From assembly GCA_037034305.1 (NCBI GenBank), contig JBAGJY010000026.1:1-64000 (forward strand): 64,000 nucleotides of DNA, in the 5' to 3' direction. Origin of the DNA: Streptantibioticus_A sp037034305 (GTDB lineage: Bacteria; Actinomycetota; Actinomycetes; Streptomycetales; Streptomycetaceae). The notes below the pieces were generated by a model. It had not been told where the DNA came from. It did not search any database and saw nothing but the letters and a program-made list of their open reading frames with translations. Of the stretch, positions 17,706 to 27,565 are shown piece by piece. Positions within the stretch are counted from its first letter, which is position 1. Each line of letters opens with the position of its first letter. A program made the position numbers and the translations under genes.

Positions 17706-20700
17706 ACAAGTCAGCCGATCCGGCCCGGGAGTTCTGGCGCGACATGCTGGCCGCGGGCGGACGCACCGCCGTCCCCCGGTGGACAGGCACTCCCGCCCCG
17801 GGAGTCGCGCAGTACGAGGAAGCCATCGCCGACGATCTCGTGGCGGCACTGCACCGGTTGACGGAAGGCTGCGCGATACCGCTGGACGCGGTACTGCTCG
17901 CCGCCCACGCCAAGGTGCTGGCGGCGCTGACCGGCGAGCAGGACGTCACGACCGGCTACGTCCTGGCGCCGGACGGGCCCGTGCTGCCGTGCCGACTGAC
18001 GACCAGCCCCGAGTCGTGGCGAGCGCTGCTGCTGGACGCGCATCGCGTGGCCTGCGGACTGCGGTCGTACCAGGCCTTCCCGATCGACGCCATGCTGAGC
18101 GAACTGGGCCTGGACCAGCCGTTGTTCGACTCCACCTTCAGCCCATCCGGCGCAGGCGAACCCACCGAAGGCACGCTGCTTTCGGTGGGGTTCACCCGTC
18201 GGGACGGGTGCCTGGCGGTGCGGTTGCGGTACCGGACGCAGGCCGTCGACGCGGACTACGCCGCGCGGATCGCGGGCTACCACCAGACGGCGCTTGCGCT
18301 GATGGCGGCTGACGTGGACGCGTCGCACGGGCAGCAGAGCCTGCTGTCGGCCGATGAGCTCCGGTTCCAACTGGAGCAGCTGGCCGGGCCGGTACGCGCG
18401 CTGCCGGACCGACGGTTCCACGAGCTGTTCGAGGAGCGGGTCCGGGCACACCCCGACACCGTCGCCGTCGTGCGGGGCGAACGGCGGTGGACCTACCGGC
18501 GACTCAACCAGCGGGCCAACGTACTGGCCAGGGCACTGCTGGCGCGAGGGCTCGGCCACGAAGGCGTCGTGGCGGTGGCCACCGAACGCACCCTGGAATG
18601 GGCGGCTGCCACCCTCGCGGTACTCAAGGCGGGCGGTGTCTACCTGCCGATCGAGCCGCACTTTCCGGGCGAGCGGATCGCCGCCATGCTCTCGCGCGCG
18701 CAGTGCGAACTGGTGGTCACCGAGCCCGGCAGCACCACCACCTTGGACGAGGCGCTGAAGTCGCTGCCGCGGGTGCGCACTCTCCTCGTCGACGCGGCAC
18801 TGCAGGAGGGACACCCCGACACGGACCTCGGCGTCCACGTGGCGGCGGACCAGCTTGCCTACATCTTCTTCACCTCCGGCTCGACCGGTGAACCCAAGGG
18901 CGCGATGTGCGAACACGCGGGCATGCTCAACCACCTCTACGCGAAGATCGCCGACCTCGGGGTCTGTCAGGGGCAGGTCGTGGCGCAGACAGCGCCGCAG
19001 TGCTTCGACATATCGCTGTGGCAACTCACCGCGGCCCTCCTGGTCGGAGGGCAGACCCTGCTGGTCGAGCAGGAGGCGATCCTGGACGTCGACCGGTTCG
19101 TCGACACGATCGCCGAGGGGCGCGTGGGCGTGCTCCAGGTGGTCCCCTCGTATCTGGAGGCCGTCCTCTGCCATCTGGAGCGGCATCAGCGCGAACTGCC
19201 CGCGCTGCGCTGCGTGTCGGTCACCGGTGAGGCGCTGAAGATGGAACTGGTGCACCGCTGGTTCGCCAACCAGCCGACGGTCAGGCTCGTCAACGCCTAC
19301 GGCCTGACCGAGACCTCGGACGACACCAACCACGAAGTCATGGACCATGCCCCGGACGGCGACCGGGTCCCGCTCGGCCGCTGCGTCCCCAACGTGCGGG
19401 TCTACGTCGTCGACGACAACCTCTCGCCGGTGCCGCTGGGCGCGCCCGGAGCGATCGTGTTCTGCGGAGTCTGCGTCGGCCGCGGCTACGTCAACGACCC
19501 GGAGCGCACCCGTCAGGCTTTCACCACCGACCCGCACCGCGACGGCGAACGGCTCTACCGCGGCGGTGACTTCGGCCGCTGGCTGCCCGGCGGCAAGCTG
19601 GAGTTCCTCGGCCGCCGGGACTACCAGGTCAAGATCCGCGGCTTCCGGATCGAGATCGGCGACATCGAGAACGCACTGCTGCGGATGCCCGGCGTCCGTG
19701 ACTGCGCGGTGGTGGTCACCGAACGAGCCGACCACAGCAAGCACCTCGTCGCCTTCTACCACGCACCCCGACCGCTGGAGAGCGAGGCCCTGCGCGAGCA
19801 ACTCGCGGCGACACTCCCCGCCTACATGGTGCCCGCCGCCCTCCACTGGCGGGAACAACTGCCCCTGACCGCCAACGGCAAGATCGACACAAAGGCACTC
19901 ACCGCCCTCGCAGCGGAACTCGACACCGGCGACGGGGCCTACGACGCCCCGCGCACACCCGCGGAGAAGCGGATCGCCGCGGCCTGGGCGAAGGTGCTCG
20001 GCGTGCCCGGGAACCGGATCAGCAGGCAGGACCACTTCTTCGACCGGGGCGGCACATCGCTGTCGGCGGTGAAACTGGCGATCGCCCTGGACCGTGCGGT
20101 GTCACTGAAGGACATCACGCGACACCCGGTCCTCGCCGACCTGGCCGACCTGGTCGACGGACGCGGTGAGCGGCAATCCCGACTGCTGCGCACACTGTCC
20201 GCGCCGGACGGGCCACCGACCGGCAACCTGGTGTGCTTCCCCCACGAGGGCGGCAACGCGGCCGACTTCCAGGCGATGGCCGCGGCGCTACACGGCACCG
20301 GGCTGGCGGTCCACGCCGTCGAACCACCGGGCCACGACCCGGCCGCCGAGCACGAGCGGTTCGCCCCCCTGGAGCGGCTCGCCGAGCAGACCGCCGACGA
20401 GATCACGCGACGGGGGCTGACCGGGATCCTGCTGTGGGGCCAGTCAGCGGGCACCGCACTCGCCGTGGAGACAGCCCGCCTCCTCCAGGCGTCCGGGGTG
20501 CACGTCCAACGGCTCTTCCTGGCCGCCCAGTTGCTCGGCGACGTCGCCGGTCGGCGCGCCGCCATTGTCCGGCTGACCGGGATGAGCGACGCCGAGATCG
20601 CCAACGAACTGCGGGAGTACGGGAGTTACCGCGCACCGGGCGATCTCCACCCGCCGCACCCCGAGCACACCTGTGCCGCCTACCGCCACGACTGTCTGTC

Positions 20701-20959
20701 CGCCAACCGCTACTTCGCCGACGCACTGGCCGCCCCTCCCACGGTGAAACTCACCGCACCGGTCACCGTGGTCGCCACCGCCGACGACCCGAGCACCGCG
20801 AAGTTCGCGCACCGGCACCGCGACTGGCAACTCCTGGCACACCACGTCGACCTGTACGAACTCCCCGACGGCGGCCACCACTTCCCGCGTACCCGGCCAG
20901 CAGCGGCCGCCCGGGCCGTAGTGCGCGCGTTCGACCTGTCCGTTCGAGCCACGCGGTGA
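17702..20959 (+). CDS. NRPS: partial condensation domain, adenylation, carrier, thioesterase
   Basis: A 1085-residue synthetase. Residues about 1-220 resemble only the C-terminal lobe of a condensation domain and lack HHxxxDG. Residues about 235-735 are an adenylation domain (FFTSGSTGEPKG near 390, NAYGLTETSDDTNHEV, RGGDFGRW near 620, ANGKID near 725). The carrier site is GGTSLSAV (Ser near 786). Residues about 845-1080 are an alpha/beta thioesterase with GQSAG (Ser near 914) and GGHHF. Manual alignment to GrsA places two Asp at pocket positions 330/331, which suits a basic substrate. With SbnA/SbnB homologues downstream, L-Dap is the best guess. The ATG at 17702 overlaps the previous stop. 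Confidence 0.9.
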   Translation: MNKSADPAREFWRDMLAAGGRTAVPRWTGTPAPGVAQYEEAIADDLVAALHRLTEGCAIPLDAVLLAAHAKVLAALTGEQDVTTGYVLAPDGPVLPCRLTTSPESWRALLLDAHRVACGLRSYQAFPIDAMLSELGLDQPLFDSTFSPSGAGEPTEGTLLSVGFTRRDGCLAVRLRYRTQAVDADYAARIAGYHQTALALMAADVDASHGQQSLLSADELRFQLEQLAGPVRALPDRRFHELFEERVRAHPDTVAVVRGERRWTYRRLNQRANVLARALLARGLGHEGVVAVATERTLEWAAATLAVLKAGGVYLPIEPHFPGERIAAMLSRAQCELVVTEPGSTTTLDEALKSLPRVRTLLVDAALQEGHPDTDLGVHVAADQLAYIFFTSGSTGEPKGAMCEHAGMLNHLYAKIADLGVCQGQVVAQTAPQCFDISLWQLTAALLVGGQTLLVEQEAILDVDRFVDTIAEGRVGVLQVVPSYLEAVLCHLERHQRELPALRCVSVTGEALKMELVHRWFANQPTVRLVNAYGLTETSDDTNHEVMDHAPDGDRVPLGRCVPNVRVYVVDDNLSPVPLGAPGAIVFCGVCVGRGYVNDPERTRQAFTTDPHRDGERLYRGGDFGRWLPGGKLEFLGRRDYQVKIRGFRIEIGDIENALLRMPGVRDCAVVVTERADHSKHLVAFYHAPRPLESEALREQLAATLPAYMVPAALHWREQLPLTANGKIDTKALTALAAELDTGDGAYDAPRTPAEKRIAAAWAKVLGVPGNRISRQDHFFDRGGTSLSAVKLAIALDRAVSLKDITRHPVLADLADLVDGRGERQSRLLRTLSAPDGPPTGNLVCFPHEGGNAADFQAMAAALHGTGLAVHAVEPPGHDPAAEHERFAPLERLAEQTADEITRRGLTGILLWGQSAGTALAVETARLLQASGVHVQRLFLAAQLLGDVAGRRAAIVRLTGMSDAEIANELREYGSYRAPGDLHPPHPEHTCAAYRHDCLSANRYFADALAAPPTVKLTAPVTVVATADDPSTAKFAHRHRDWQLLAHHVDLYELPDGGHHFPRTRPAAAARAVVRAFDLSVRATR

Positions 20960-21009
20960 CCCGAGCGGCCTGGAGGGCGACAAGTCATCCGCAACGAGAA
21001 GGGCGACAC

Positions 21010-22014
21010 ATGTCATCACCGTCCCCAACGCCCCTACTCCATCTGGAAACCAGCCCCGGCAGACCGCCCCTGCTGCGGGCCGATGCCCACGGCGCCGCGC
21101 GGGAGTGGGCGGCAGAGCACCGCAGGGCGCTGCGTGCCGTGGTCGCCGAGCACGGCTCGGTACTGGTACGCGGCCTCGGACTGCGGGAGGCGGCGGGAGC
21201 TGGCGCCGTCCTCCGCGAGATCGGCAGCGGGCTGCTGCCCGAGACCGAACCGTTCGCGCCCCGGCTGCCGTACGCCGACGGCGTGTACTCCTCGACGAAG
21301 TGGCCGCAGAACCAGCAGATGTGCATGCACCACGAGCTGAGCTACCGGCAGGAGTTCCCGGGCCTGATGCTGTTCGCCTGCCTGACCGCGCCCGCCGAGG
21401 GCGGGGCGACCACGGTGGCCGACGCGCCGTCGGTGCTGGAGGCGCTGCCAGCCGAGCTAGTCGAGCGGTTCGAACGGGACGGCTGGCTGCTCACCCGCAC
21501 CTACAACGACGAGATAGGCGCCCGCGTGGCGCAGGCCTTCGGCACCGAGGACCGGTCAGCGGTCGAGGCCTACTGCCGGGCGAACGCCATCGGGTTCGAT
21601 TGGCAGCCCGACGGCACCCTGCGCACCCGCCAGCGGCGCAGCGCCGTGGTCCGGCATCCGGTGAGCGGTCGGCGCTGTTGGTTCAACCAGGTCGCCTTCC
21701 TCAACGAGTGGACCATCGCCGAGGAAGTACGTGAGTACCTGCTCGACGTCTACGGCCCCGACGGCCTGCCGTTCAACACCCGCTTCGGCAACGGCGATCC
21801 GATCGACCGGGACATCGTGGAACTGCTGAACGCGGTCTACCAGGACCACACACTGCGTGAGCCGTGGCAGGACGGCGACCTGCTCATCGTCGACAACATC
21901 CGCACCGCGCACGGCAGGGAGCCCTTCGAAGGACCACGAGAAGTGCTCGTCGCCATGACCGACCGGACCCGCCTGGCCGACTGCGGCCCCACCGTGGAGG
22001 TGACCGCCAAGTGA
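21010..22014 (+). CDS. Fe(II)/2-oxoglutarate-dependent hydroxylase (TauD/SyrP-like)
   Basis: A 334-residue non-haem iron dioxygenase of the TauD/clavaminate synthase-like group. The facial triad can be placed as H107-x-E109 in MHHELSY and the distal His301 in RTAHGREPFEG; HxE rather than HxD is seen in clavaminate synthase and SyrP-type enzymes. Such proteins often hydroxylate an amino acid held on an NRPS carrier domain. The ATG at 21010 follows GAGAAGGG, 50 nt after the NRPS gene, and its stop overlaps the SbnB start. The likely role is beta-hydroxylation of the carrier-bound or free amino acid of this cluster (inferred). Confidence 0.85.
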   Translation: MSSPSPTPLLHLETSPGRPPLLRADAHGAAREWAAEHRRALRAVVAEHGSVLVRGLGLREAAGAGAVLREIGSGLLPETEPFAPRLPYADGVYSSTKWPQNQQMCMHHELSYRQEFPGLMLFACLTAPAEGGATTVADAPSVLEALPAELVERFERDGWLLTRTYNDEIGARVAQAFGTEDRSAVEAYCRANAIGFDWQPDGTLRTRQRRSAVVRHPVSGRRCWFNQVAFLNEWTIAEEVREYLLDVYGPDGLPFNTRFGNGDPIDRDIVELLNAVYQDHTLREPWQDGDLLIVDNIRTAHGREPFEGPREVLVAMTDRTRLADCGPTVEVTAK

Positions 22015-23069
22015 CCGCCCAATCCGCCTCGGGGGCCGACCAGCCGCACCGGGTACCGCCGTTCGCGGTGATCCCCGGCGCCCAGGTACACCAGGCGCTG
22101 CACGGCCGGGAGAAGCAGACCACCGAACTCGTGGAGGCCGCCTACCGGTGGCACGCGGACGGAGAGTCGGTCAACCCGCCCTCGTACTTCCTACGGTTCC
22201 CCGACCGGCCCGCGTCCCGGATCATCGCGCTTCCCGCCTCGATCGGCGGAGACCTGCGGGTCGACGGCCTGAAGTGGATCTCCAGCTTCCCGCAGAACGT
22301 GGCGGCGGGCATCCCGCGTGCCTCGGCGGTGCTGATCCTCAACGACCACACCACCGGCTACCCCTTCGCCTGCCTGGAAAGCTCCATCATCAGCGCCAGC
22401 CGCACCGCCGCCTCCGCCGCACTCGCCGCCGACCACCTCACCCGCAGTCGGCAACGCCCGACGCGCATCGGGTTCTTCGGCACCGGCCTGATCGCCCGGT
22501 ACGTCCACACCTATCTGGCGGGCACCGGATGGACCTTCGAGCACATCGGCGTGCACGACCTGTCCACCGACTGCGCCAACGGCTTTCGCACCTACCTCGA
22601 ACAGTCAGCGGCCACCGCCGCGGTCACCGTGCACAGCAGTCCTGAACAACTCATCCGCTGCAGCGACCTTGTCGTGTTCGCCACCACCGCGGGCAAACCC
22701 CACGTCCACGACGTGCGGTGGTTCGACCACCACCCCGTGGTGCTGCACATCTCCCTGCGTGACCTCGCCCCCGAAGCCCTGCTGACCTGCGCCAACTTCG
22801 TGGACGACATCGACCACTGCCTGAAGGCCGACACCTCGCCCCACCTCGCCGAACGGCTCACCGGCGCCCGTGACTTCATCACCGGAACCCTCAACGACGT
22901 CATCACCGGACAGGTTCCGGTACCCGACGACCGGACCGTGGTGTTCTCGCCCTTCGGACTCGGTGTCCTCGACCTCGCCGTCGGCAAGTACGTCTACGAC
23001 GCGGTCACCAGCTCCGGAGAACTCCATGTCATCCCCGACTTCTTCCACGAACTGCGCAGGTACGGGTGA
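22011..23069 (+). CDS. sbnB: SbnB-type dehydrogenase of 2,3-diaminopropionate synthesis
   Basis: A 352-residue member of the ornithine cyclodeaminase/mu-crystallin fold, closest in reading to SbnB. In the staphyloferrin B pathway SbnB uses NAD+ to oxidatively split N-(1-amino-1-carboxy-2-ethyl)glutamate into L-Dap and 2-oxoglutarate. The nucleotide-binding loop is FFGTGLIARYVH (about residues 152-165), with SSIISASRTAA and SLRDLAPEAL typical of the fold. The GTG at 22011 overlaps the hydroxylase stop by 4 nt. Next to an SbnA homologue this is a Dap-supply gene. Symbol by homology only. Confidence 0.88.
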   Translation: MTAQSASGADQPHRVPPFAVIPGAQVHQALHGREKQTTELVEAAYRWHADGESVNPPSYFLRFPDRPASRIIALPASIGGDLRVDGLKWISSFPQNVAAGIPRASAVLILNDHTTGYPFACLESSIISASRTAASAALAADHLTRSRQRPTRIGFFGTGLIARYVHTYLAGTGWTFEHIGVHDLSTDCANGFRTYLEQSAATAAVTVHSSPEQLIRCSDLVVFATTAGKPHVHDVRWFDHHPVVLHISLRDLAPEALLTCANFVDDIDHCLKADTSPHLAERLTGARDFITGTLNDVITGQVPVPDDRTVVFSPFGLGVLDLAVGKYVYDAVTSSGELHVIPDFFHELRRYG

Positions 23070-23106
23070 ACGAGCGCCGTACCGCGACCGACGAGGGGAG
23101 GGCACC

Positions 23107-24093
23107 GTGCGCGTCATATCCGCTCCCATGGACTTCAACGAGGAGGAACTCTACGTCGACCTGCGGCCCATGACCGGTCACCGCGTCCTCCTCAAGTGCG
23201 AGGGATTCAACTTCGCGGGCTCGATCAAACTCAAGGCCGCCAGCGCGATGGTCGAAGCCGCGGAACGCAGCGGTGTCCTCACGCCGGAGTCGAACCTCGT
23301 CGAGTCGTCCTCGGGCAACCTCGGCGTGGCCCTCAGCGTGATCGCCGCCAGCAAGGGCTACCGCTTCCTGTGCGTCACGGACGCCCGCTGCAACCTGTCC
23401 ACCCGGCGCCTGATGGAAGCACTCGGCAGTCAGGTCCACATCGTCACCGAACCGTCCGCCACCGGTGGCCTGCTCGGCGCGCGGATCGAGTACGTACGCG
23501 CGCTGTGCGCCTCGGACGACCGGTACGTCTGGCTCGACCAGTGCACCAACCCGGCCAACTGGCAAGCCCACTACCGCACCACCGCAGCAGCCATCGCCCG
23601 GCGGTTCCCCCGCCTGGACGTGCTGTTCGTGGGGGCCGGTACCACCGGCACCCTGATGGGCTGCGCACGCTACTTCCGCGACTCGCACCATCCCGCGCGC
23701 ATCGTCGCCGTCGACACCGTCGGCTCGGTCGCCTTCGGCGGCCCACCCGCCCGCCGGATGATCCCCGGCCTGGGGACCAGCGTGCGCCCACCCATCCTGG
23801 ACGAGTCCTACGTCGACGAGGTCATCCGAGTCGAGGAGGCGGACGCCATCCGCACCTGCCACCGTCTGGCGCGGCGCGGATTCCTCTTCGGCGGCTCCAC
23901 CGGAACCGTGGTCAGCGGTGCCGCCGACTGGCTGCGCCGACACGACGCCGAGCACCTCACGGCCGTCGCCATCGCCCCTGACCTGGGCGAACGCTATCTC
24001 GACACCATCTACCAGACCAACTGGGTACAGGACCTGTACGGCGAACACCTGCTCCGCGCGGACGAACTGACCGTCGACGCACACCGGCCCTGA
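23107..24093 (+). CDS. sbnA: SbnA-type PLP synthase of 2,3-diaminopropionate synthesis
   Basis: A 328-residue fold-type II PLP enzyme of the cysteine synthase group. The Schiff-base lysine is Lys41 in AGSIKLKAA, the substrate loop is ESSSGNLGVALS, and the phosphate-binding loop is GAGTTGTLMG. SbnA condenses O-phospho-L-serine with L-glutamate to give the SbnB substrate; an ordinary cysteine synthase would not be paired with SbnB. The GTG at 23107 follows GAGGGGAGGG. It is the last gene of the cluster, and a hairpin follows the stop. Confidence 0.9.
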   Translation: MRVISAPMDFNEEELYVDLRPMTGHRVLLKCEGFNFAGSIKLKAASAMVEAAERSGVLTPESNLVESSSGNLGVALSVIAASKGYRFLCVTDARCNLSTRRLMEALGSQVHIVTEPSATGGLLGARIEYVRALCASDDRYVWLDQCTNPANWQAHYRTTAAAIARRFPRLDVLFVGAGTTGTLMGCARYFRDSHHPARIVAVDTVGSVAFGGPPARRMIPGLGTSVRPPILDESYVDEVIRVEEADAIRTCHRLARRGFLFGGSTGTVVSGAADWLRRHDAEHLTAVAIAPDLGERYLDTIYQTNWVQDLYGEHLLRADELTVDAHRP

Positions 24094-24102
24094 CCGTCGA
24101 CA

Positions 24103-24137
24103 GTACGGCAACCCGCCGACAGCGCGGGCTGCCGTAC
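24103..24137. terminator. Bidirectional terminator hairpin after the Dap cluster
   Basis: GTACGGCA (24103-24110) pairs with TGCCGTAC (24130-24137), and CCCGC with GCGGG continues the stem after one mismatch. It lies between convergent genes (sbnA homologue and the SMP-30-like gene), where a shared terminator is expected. Confidence 0.6.
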
Positions 24138-24147
24138 CACCGCGCCG

Positions 24148-25161
24148 TCACCCCCGCGGCAGGTCGAGCACCGCGATGGCGTCCTCCAGCAGACTGCCTA
24201 CGTACAGCCGCCCGTCGTGCTCACACGCGCTGGTGGCCATCCGGTAGCGGGCACGAGACCACCGCAGGTCGTGGACGGTGCGCCCCGCGCTGTCCACCGC
24301 CGTGACCCGCAGCATACGGCGGGGGCCCGGCTGCATCGACTCGGGCAGCCGCCACAGCGTGCGCCGTAGCACCGGGGGAGTGCGGTGCAGCCAGTCCAGC
24401 AACGGATCGCGCGGACCGGCGTAGGCGATCCAGATCAGCCCGCCGGGCCCGGTGGTCAGGTTGTCGGGGAAGCCCGGCAGGTCCTGCAGGAAGGTGTCCC
24501 GGTGCCCAGCCTGCGGGCCGGACAGCCACAGCCGGGTCAGCCGGTACCCGCCGGTCTCGGCGACGAGCACGAACGATTCGTCCGCCGCGAGCGCCACACC
24601 GTTGGCGAAGTACAGCCCGTCCAGCACGACTTCGGGCTGCGCGGCACCGGGCGTGATACGGATGAGCCGTCCGGTGCCGGAGTGCTCCAGCACATCCCCC
24701 AGCCAGTGGTCGATACCGAACCGGCGGCTGGAGTCACTGACGTAGATGGTGCCGTCCCGGGCCACCGCGACATTGCTGCAGAACCCAAGGGGCTCGTTGC
24801 CCGCGGACCGCAGGAGCACTTGACACTCGCCCGTCTCCAGCGCCACACGCAGCAGACCGCGCCGCGCGTCGCACACCAACAGCTCCCCGCCGGGCAGGAG
24901 GTGCATCCCCAGCGGGCGCCCGCCGGTGTCGGCGACGACCGTCACCTCGCCGGTGTCCGGATCGACGCGCAGGATCCTTCCGTCGGCCACGCCGGTCAGC
25001 AACCGACCCGACGAGTCGAGGACCACATGCTCGGGTCCGACCCCGCCGAGCGGGAGCATGCGCGGAGCGGACGCGGGGACGCGCCGCCCGCGCGGGCGGC
25101 CCGGCCGCGACGGCGGACGCCATGCCACGGGTTGCAGAACGGGTTTGTCGGTCGACGCCAT
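24148..25161 (-). CDS. SMP-30/strictosidine synthase-like beta-propeller protein
   Basis: A 337-residue protein with repeated propeller blades (GVADGRILRVDPDTGEV, LLVCDARRGLLRV, DGTIYVSDSSRRF, FANGVALAADESFVLVAET, FPDNLTTGPGGLIWIAYAG), matching the SMP-30/strictosidine synthase superfamily, which includes lactonases. No signal peptide is evident after the chosen start; the first 40 residues are Arg/Pro-rich. The ATG at 25161 has GGAGG 4 nt upstream. It is convergent with the Dap cluster, so a role there would be speculative. Confidence 0.82.
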   Translation of the reverse strand: MASTDKPVLQPVAWRPPSRPGRPRGRRVPASAPRMLPLGGVGPEHVVLDSSGRLLTGVADGRILRVDPDTGEVTVVADTGGRPLGMHLLPGGELLVCDARRGLLRVALETGECQVLLRSAGNEPLGFCSNVAVARDGTIYVSDSSRRFGIDHWLGDVLEHSGTGRLIRITPGAAQPEVVLDGLYFANGVALAADESFVLVAETGGYRLTRLWLSGPQAGHRDTFLQDLPGFPDNLTTGPGGLIWIAYAGPRDPLLDWLHRTPPVLRRTLWRLPESMQPGPRRMLRVTAVDSAGRTVHDLRWSRARYRMATSACEHDGRLYVGSLLEDAIAVLDLPRG

Positions 25162-25613
25162 GATGCCTCCGTGCGGACGTGCTCCTCGCGGCAGGGTAGG
25201 ACGCACAGGGCGGCATCCGCCGCCTTTCGGCACAGAATTCGCCGCAGGAGTCGCGGGCGGCGGTTACCCGGTCGGCACGCCCTTGACCACCAGTCGACCG
25301 ACCACGTGGTCATGTCGCCGCCAGTTCGCCTTCAGCGTGATCGATTGCGGCTGACCGCACCGGCGTTGGAACCTTCGAGGGCCGCGGGGAACCGCGCGAC
25401 CAGCCACAGGGGTGCCGGAGACGATCGAGACCACAGCCCCGTGCCCGGGCGCCGTGCCCGGCGGAGCGCACAGCGGAACGTGCGGCGGTCGCCCGGCGTT
25501 GTTCGGGGCGGGGCCCGGCGGGTCCGGGCTGTGGGACTGACGGGAGACCAGCTGGATTACAGTGCCCATGGTCAGTAACCGTCACTTGGTGACCTGAGAA
25601 GGAATCACGGATT
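25162..25613. other. Intergenic region upstream of htpG
   Basis: About 450 bases with no convincing gene, holding divergent promoters for the SMP-30-like gene and htpG. A short inverted repeat GTCAC-TTG-GTGAC (25581-25593) sits about 20 nt before htpG, inside a wider GGTCA/TGACC pair (25570-25594). It may affect htpG expression, but it does not match a known heat-shock operator. Confidence 0.4.
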
Positions 25614-27539
25614 ATGCCGACTGAGACGTTCGAGTTTCAGGTGGAAGCGCGCCAGCTTCTGCAGATGATGATCCACTCGATCTACTCGAACAAGGACGTG
25701 TTCCTGCGCGAGCTCGTCTCCAACGCCTCCGACGCGCTGGACAAGCTTCGTCTCGAAGCCCTTCGCGACGACTCGCTGCGCGCGGACACGTCCGACCCGC
25801 ACATCGAGATCGAGGCGGACAAGCAGACCCGTACCCTCACCGTGCGGGACAACGGCATCGGCATGTCGCGCGACGATGTGGTGCAACTCATCGGGACCAT
25901 CGCGAACTCGGGAACCGCCAAGTTCCTGCAACAGCTGAAGGAGGCCGAGAACACCGCGGCCGCGGAGGGGCTGATCGGCCAGTTCGGTGTCGGTTTCTAC
26001 TCCAGCTTCATGGTGGCCGACGAGGTCACGCTGTTGACCCGGCGCGCGGGCGAGGGCGAGGGCACCCGCTGGACCTCGAACGGCGAGGGCACGTACACCA
26101 TCGAGACCGTCCCCGACGCCCCGCAGGGCACCGCGGTGACACTCCGGCTCAAGCCGGAGGACACCGAGGACCGGCTGTACGGCTACACCTCGCCGTGGAA
26201 GATCAAGGAGATCATCAAGCGGTACTCGGACTTCATCACCTGGCCCATCAGGATGGTGCCGCAGCCCGCGGCCGACGAGTCCTCCGAGACGGCCACCGAG
26301 GACGAGCCACGCGAGCCCGAGACCCTGAACTCGATGAAGGCGCTGTGGGCGCGCCCGCGTGACGAGGTCACGGACGACGAGTACCACGAGCTGTACAAGC
26401 ACATCAGCCACGACTGGAACGACCCGCTCGAGACCATCCGGCTGCAGGCGGAGGGCACCTTCGAGTACCAGGCACTGCTGTTCATCCCGGCTCACGCCTC
26501 CCAGGACCTGTTCCTCCAGGGCCACAAGCGAGGCGTCCAGCTCTACGTCAAGCGCGTCTTCATCATGGACGACTGCGAGGAGCTGATGCCGCCGTACCTG
26601 CGCTTCGTCAAGGGCGTGGTCGACGCGCAGGACCTGTCGCTCAACGTGTCCCGGGAGATCCTCCAGCAGGACCGCCGGATCCAGTTGATGCACCGCCGCC
26701 TGGCGAAGAAGGTGCTCTCGACGGTCAAGGACATGATGGCCAGCGATCCGGAGCGCTACGCCACGTTCTGGCGGGAGTTCGGCCGTGTCGTCAAGGAAGG
26801 CCTGCTGAGCGACTTCGAGAACCGCGACGCCATCCTCAATGTGTGTTCCTTCGCCACGACCCATGACGCGGACAAGCCGACGACGCTGCGGGAGTACCTG
26901 GAGCGGATGAAGGACGGCCAGGAGCACGTCTTCTACCTCACTGGTGAGTCCCGGCAGGCCATCGAGAACTCACCGCACATGGAGGCCTTCCGGGCCAAGG
27001 GCATCGAGGTGCTGCTGCTGACGGACCCGGTCGACGAGGTGTGGGTCGACGCGGTGCCCGAGTTCGAGGGCAAGCAACTGCGGTCCGTGGCCAAGGGCGA
27101 GGTCGACCTCGGCACCGAGGACGAGAAGAAGGAGGCGGAGACCGAGCGCGAGAAGCACGAGAAGGAGTACGCGGGGCTACTGACCTGGATGAAGGACCAG
27201 TTGAGCGAGAACGTCAAGGACGTACGGCTCTCCGCACGCCTCACCGTCTCTCCCGCCTGCATCGTCTCCGACACGCACGATGTGACCCCGGCCCTGGAGA
27301 ACATCTACCGCGCGATGGGCCAGGCCGTTCCGCACGTCAAGCGCATCCTCGAACTCAACCCGAGCCACCCGCTGGTCAGCGGCCTCAACCGGGCGCACAC
27401 CGAACGCTCCGGCGACACCAGCCTGCAGGAGACCGCCGAACTCCTCTACGGCATGGCGCTGTTGGCCGAGGGCGGCGAGCTGAGCGACCGGTCCCGCTTC
27501 GTCAAGCTGATGGCCGACCGCTTGGAGCGCACGCTGTGA
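25614..27539 (+). CDS. htpG: Molecular chaperone HtpG (bacterial Hsp90)
   Basis: A 641-residue cytosolic ATP-dependent chaperone. The N-terminal GHKL ATPase shows [20 protein letters not shown] and [15 protein letters not shown]. The middle domain has [32 protein letters not shown] and the catalytic-loop region. The C-terminal dimerisation region ends near LADRLERTL. Its length and order match HtpG of 620-640 residues. GAAGGAA precedes the ATG. It is monocistronic, ending at a strong hairpin. Confidence 0.97.
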
Positions 27540-27565
27540 CCCCACCCCGGCGCCGCTCGTAGACG

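Noticed and set aside
23107..24093. Reading the SbnA homologue as an ordinary cysteine synthase
   Set aside because: It is directly downstream of an SbnB homologue in an NRPS operon, and its substrate loop differs from housekeeping cysteine synthases, so Dap synthesis is favoured.
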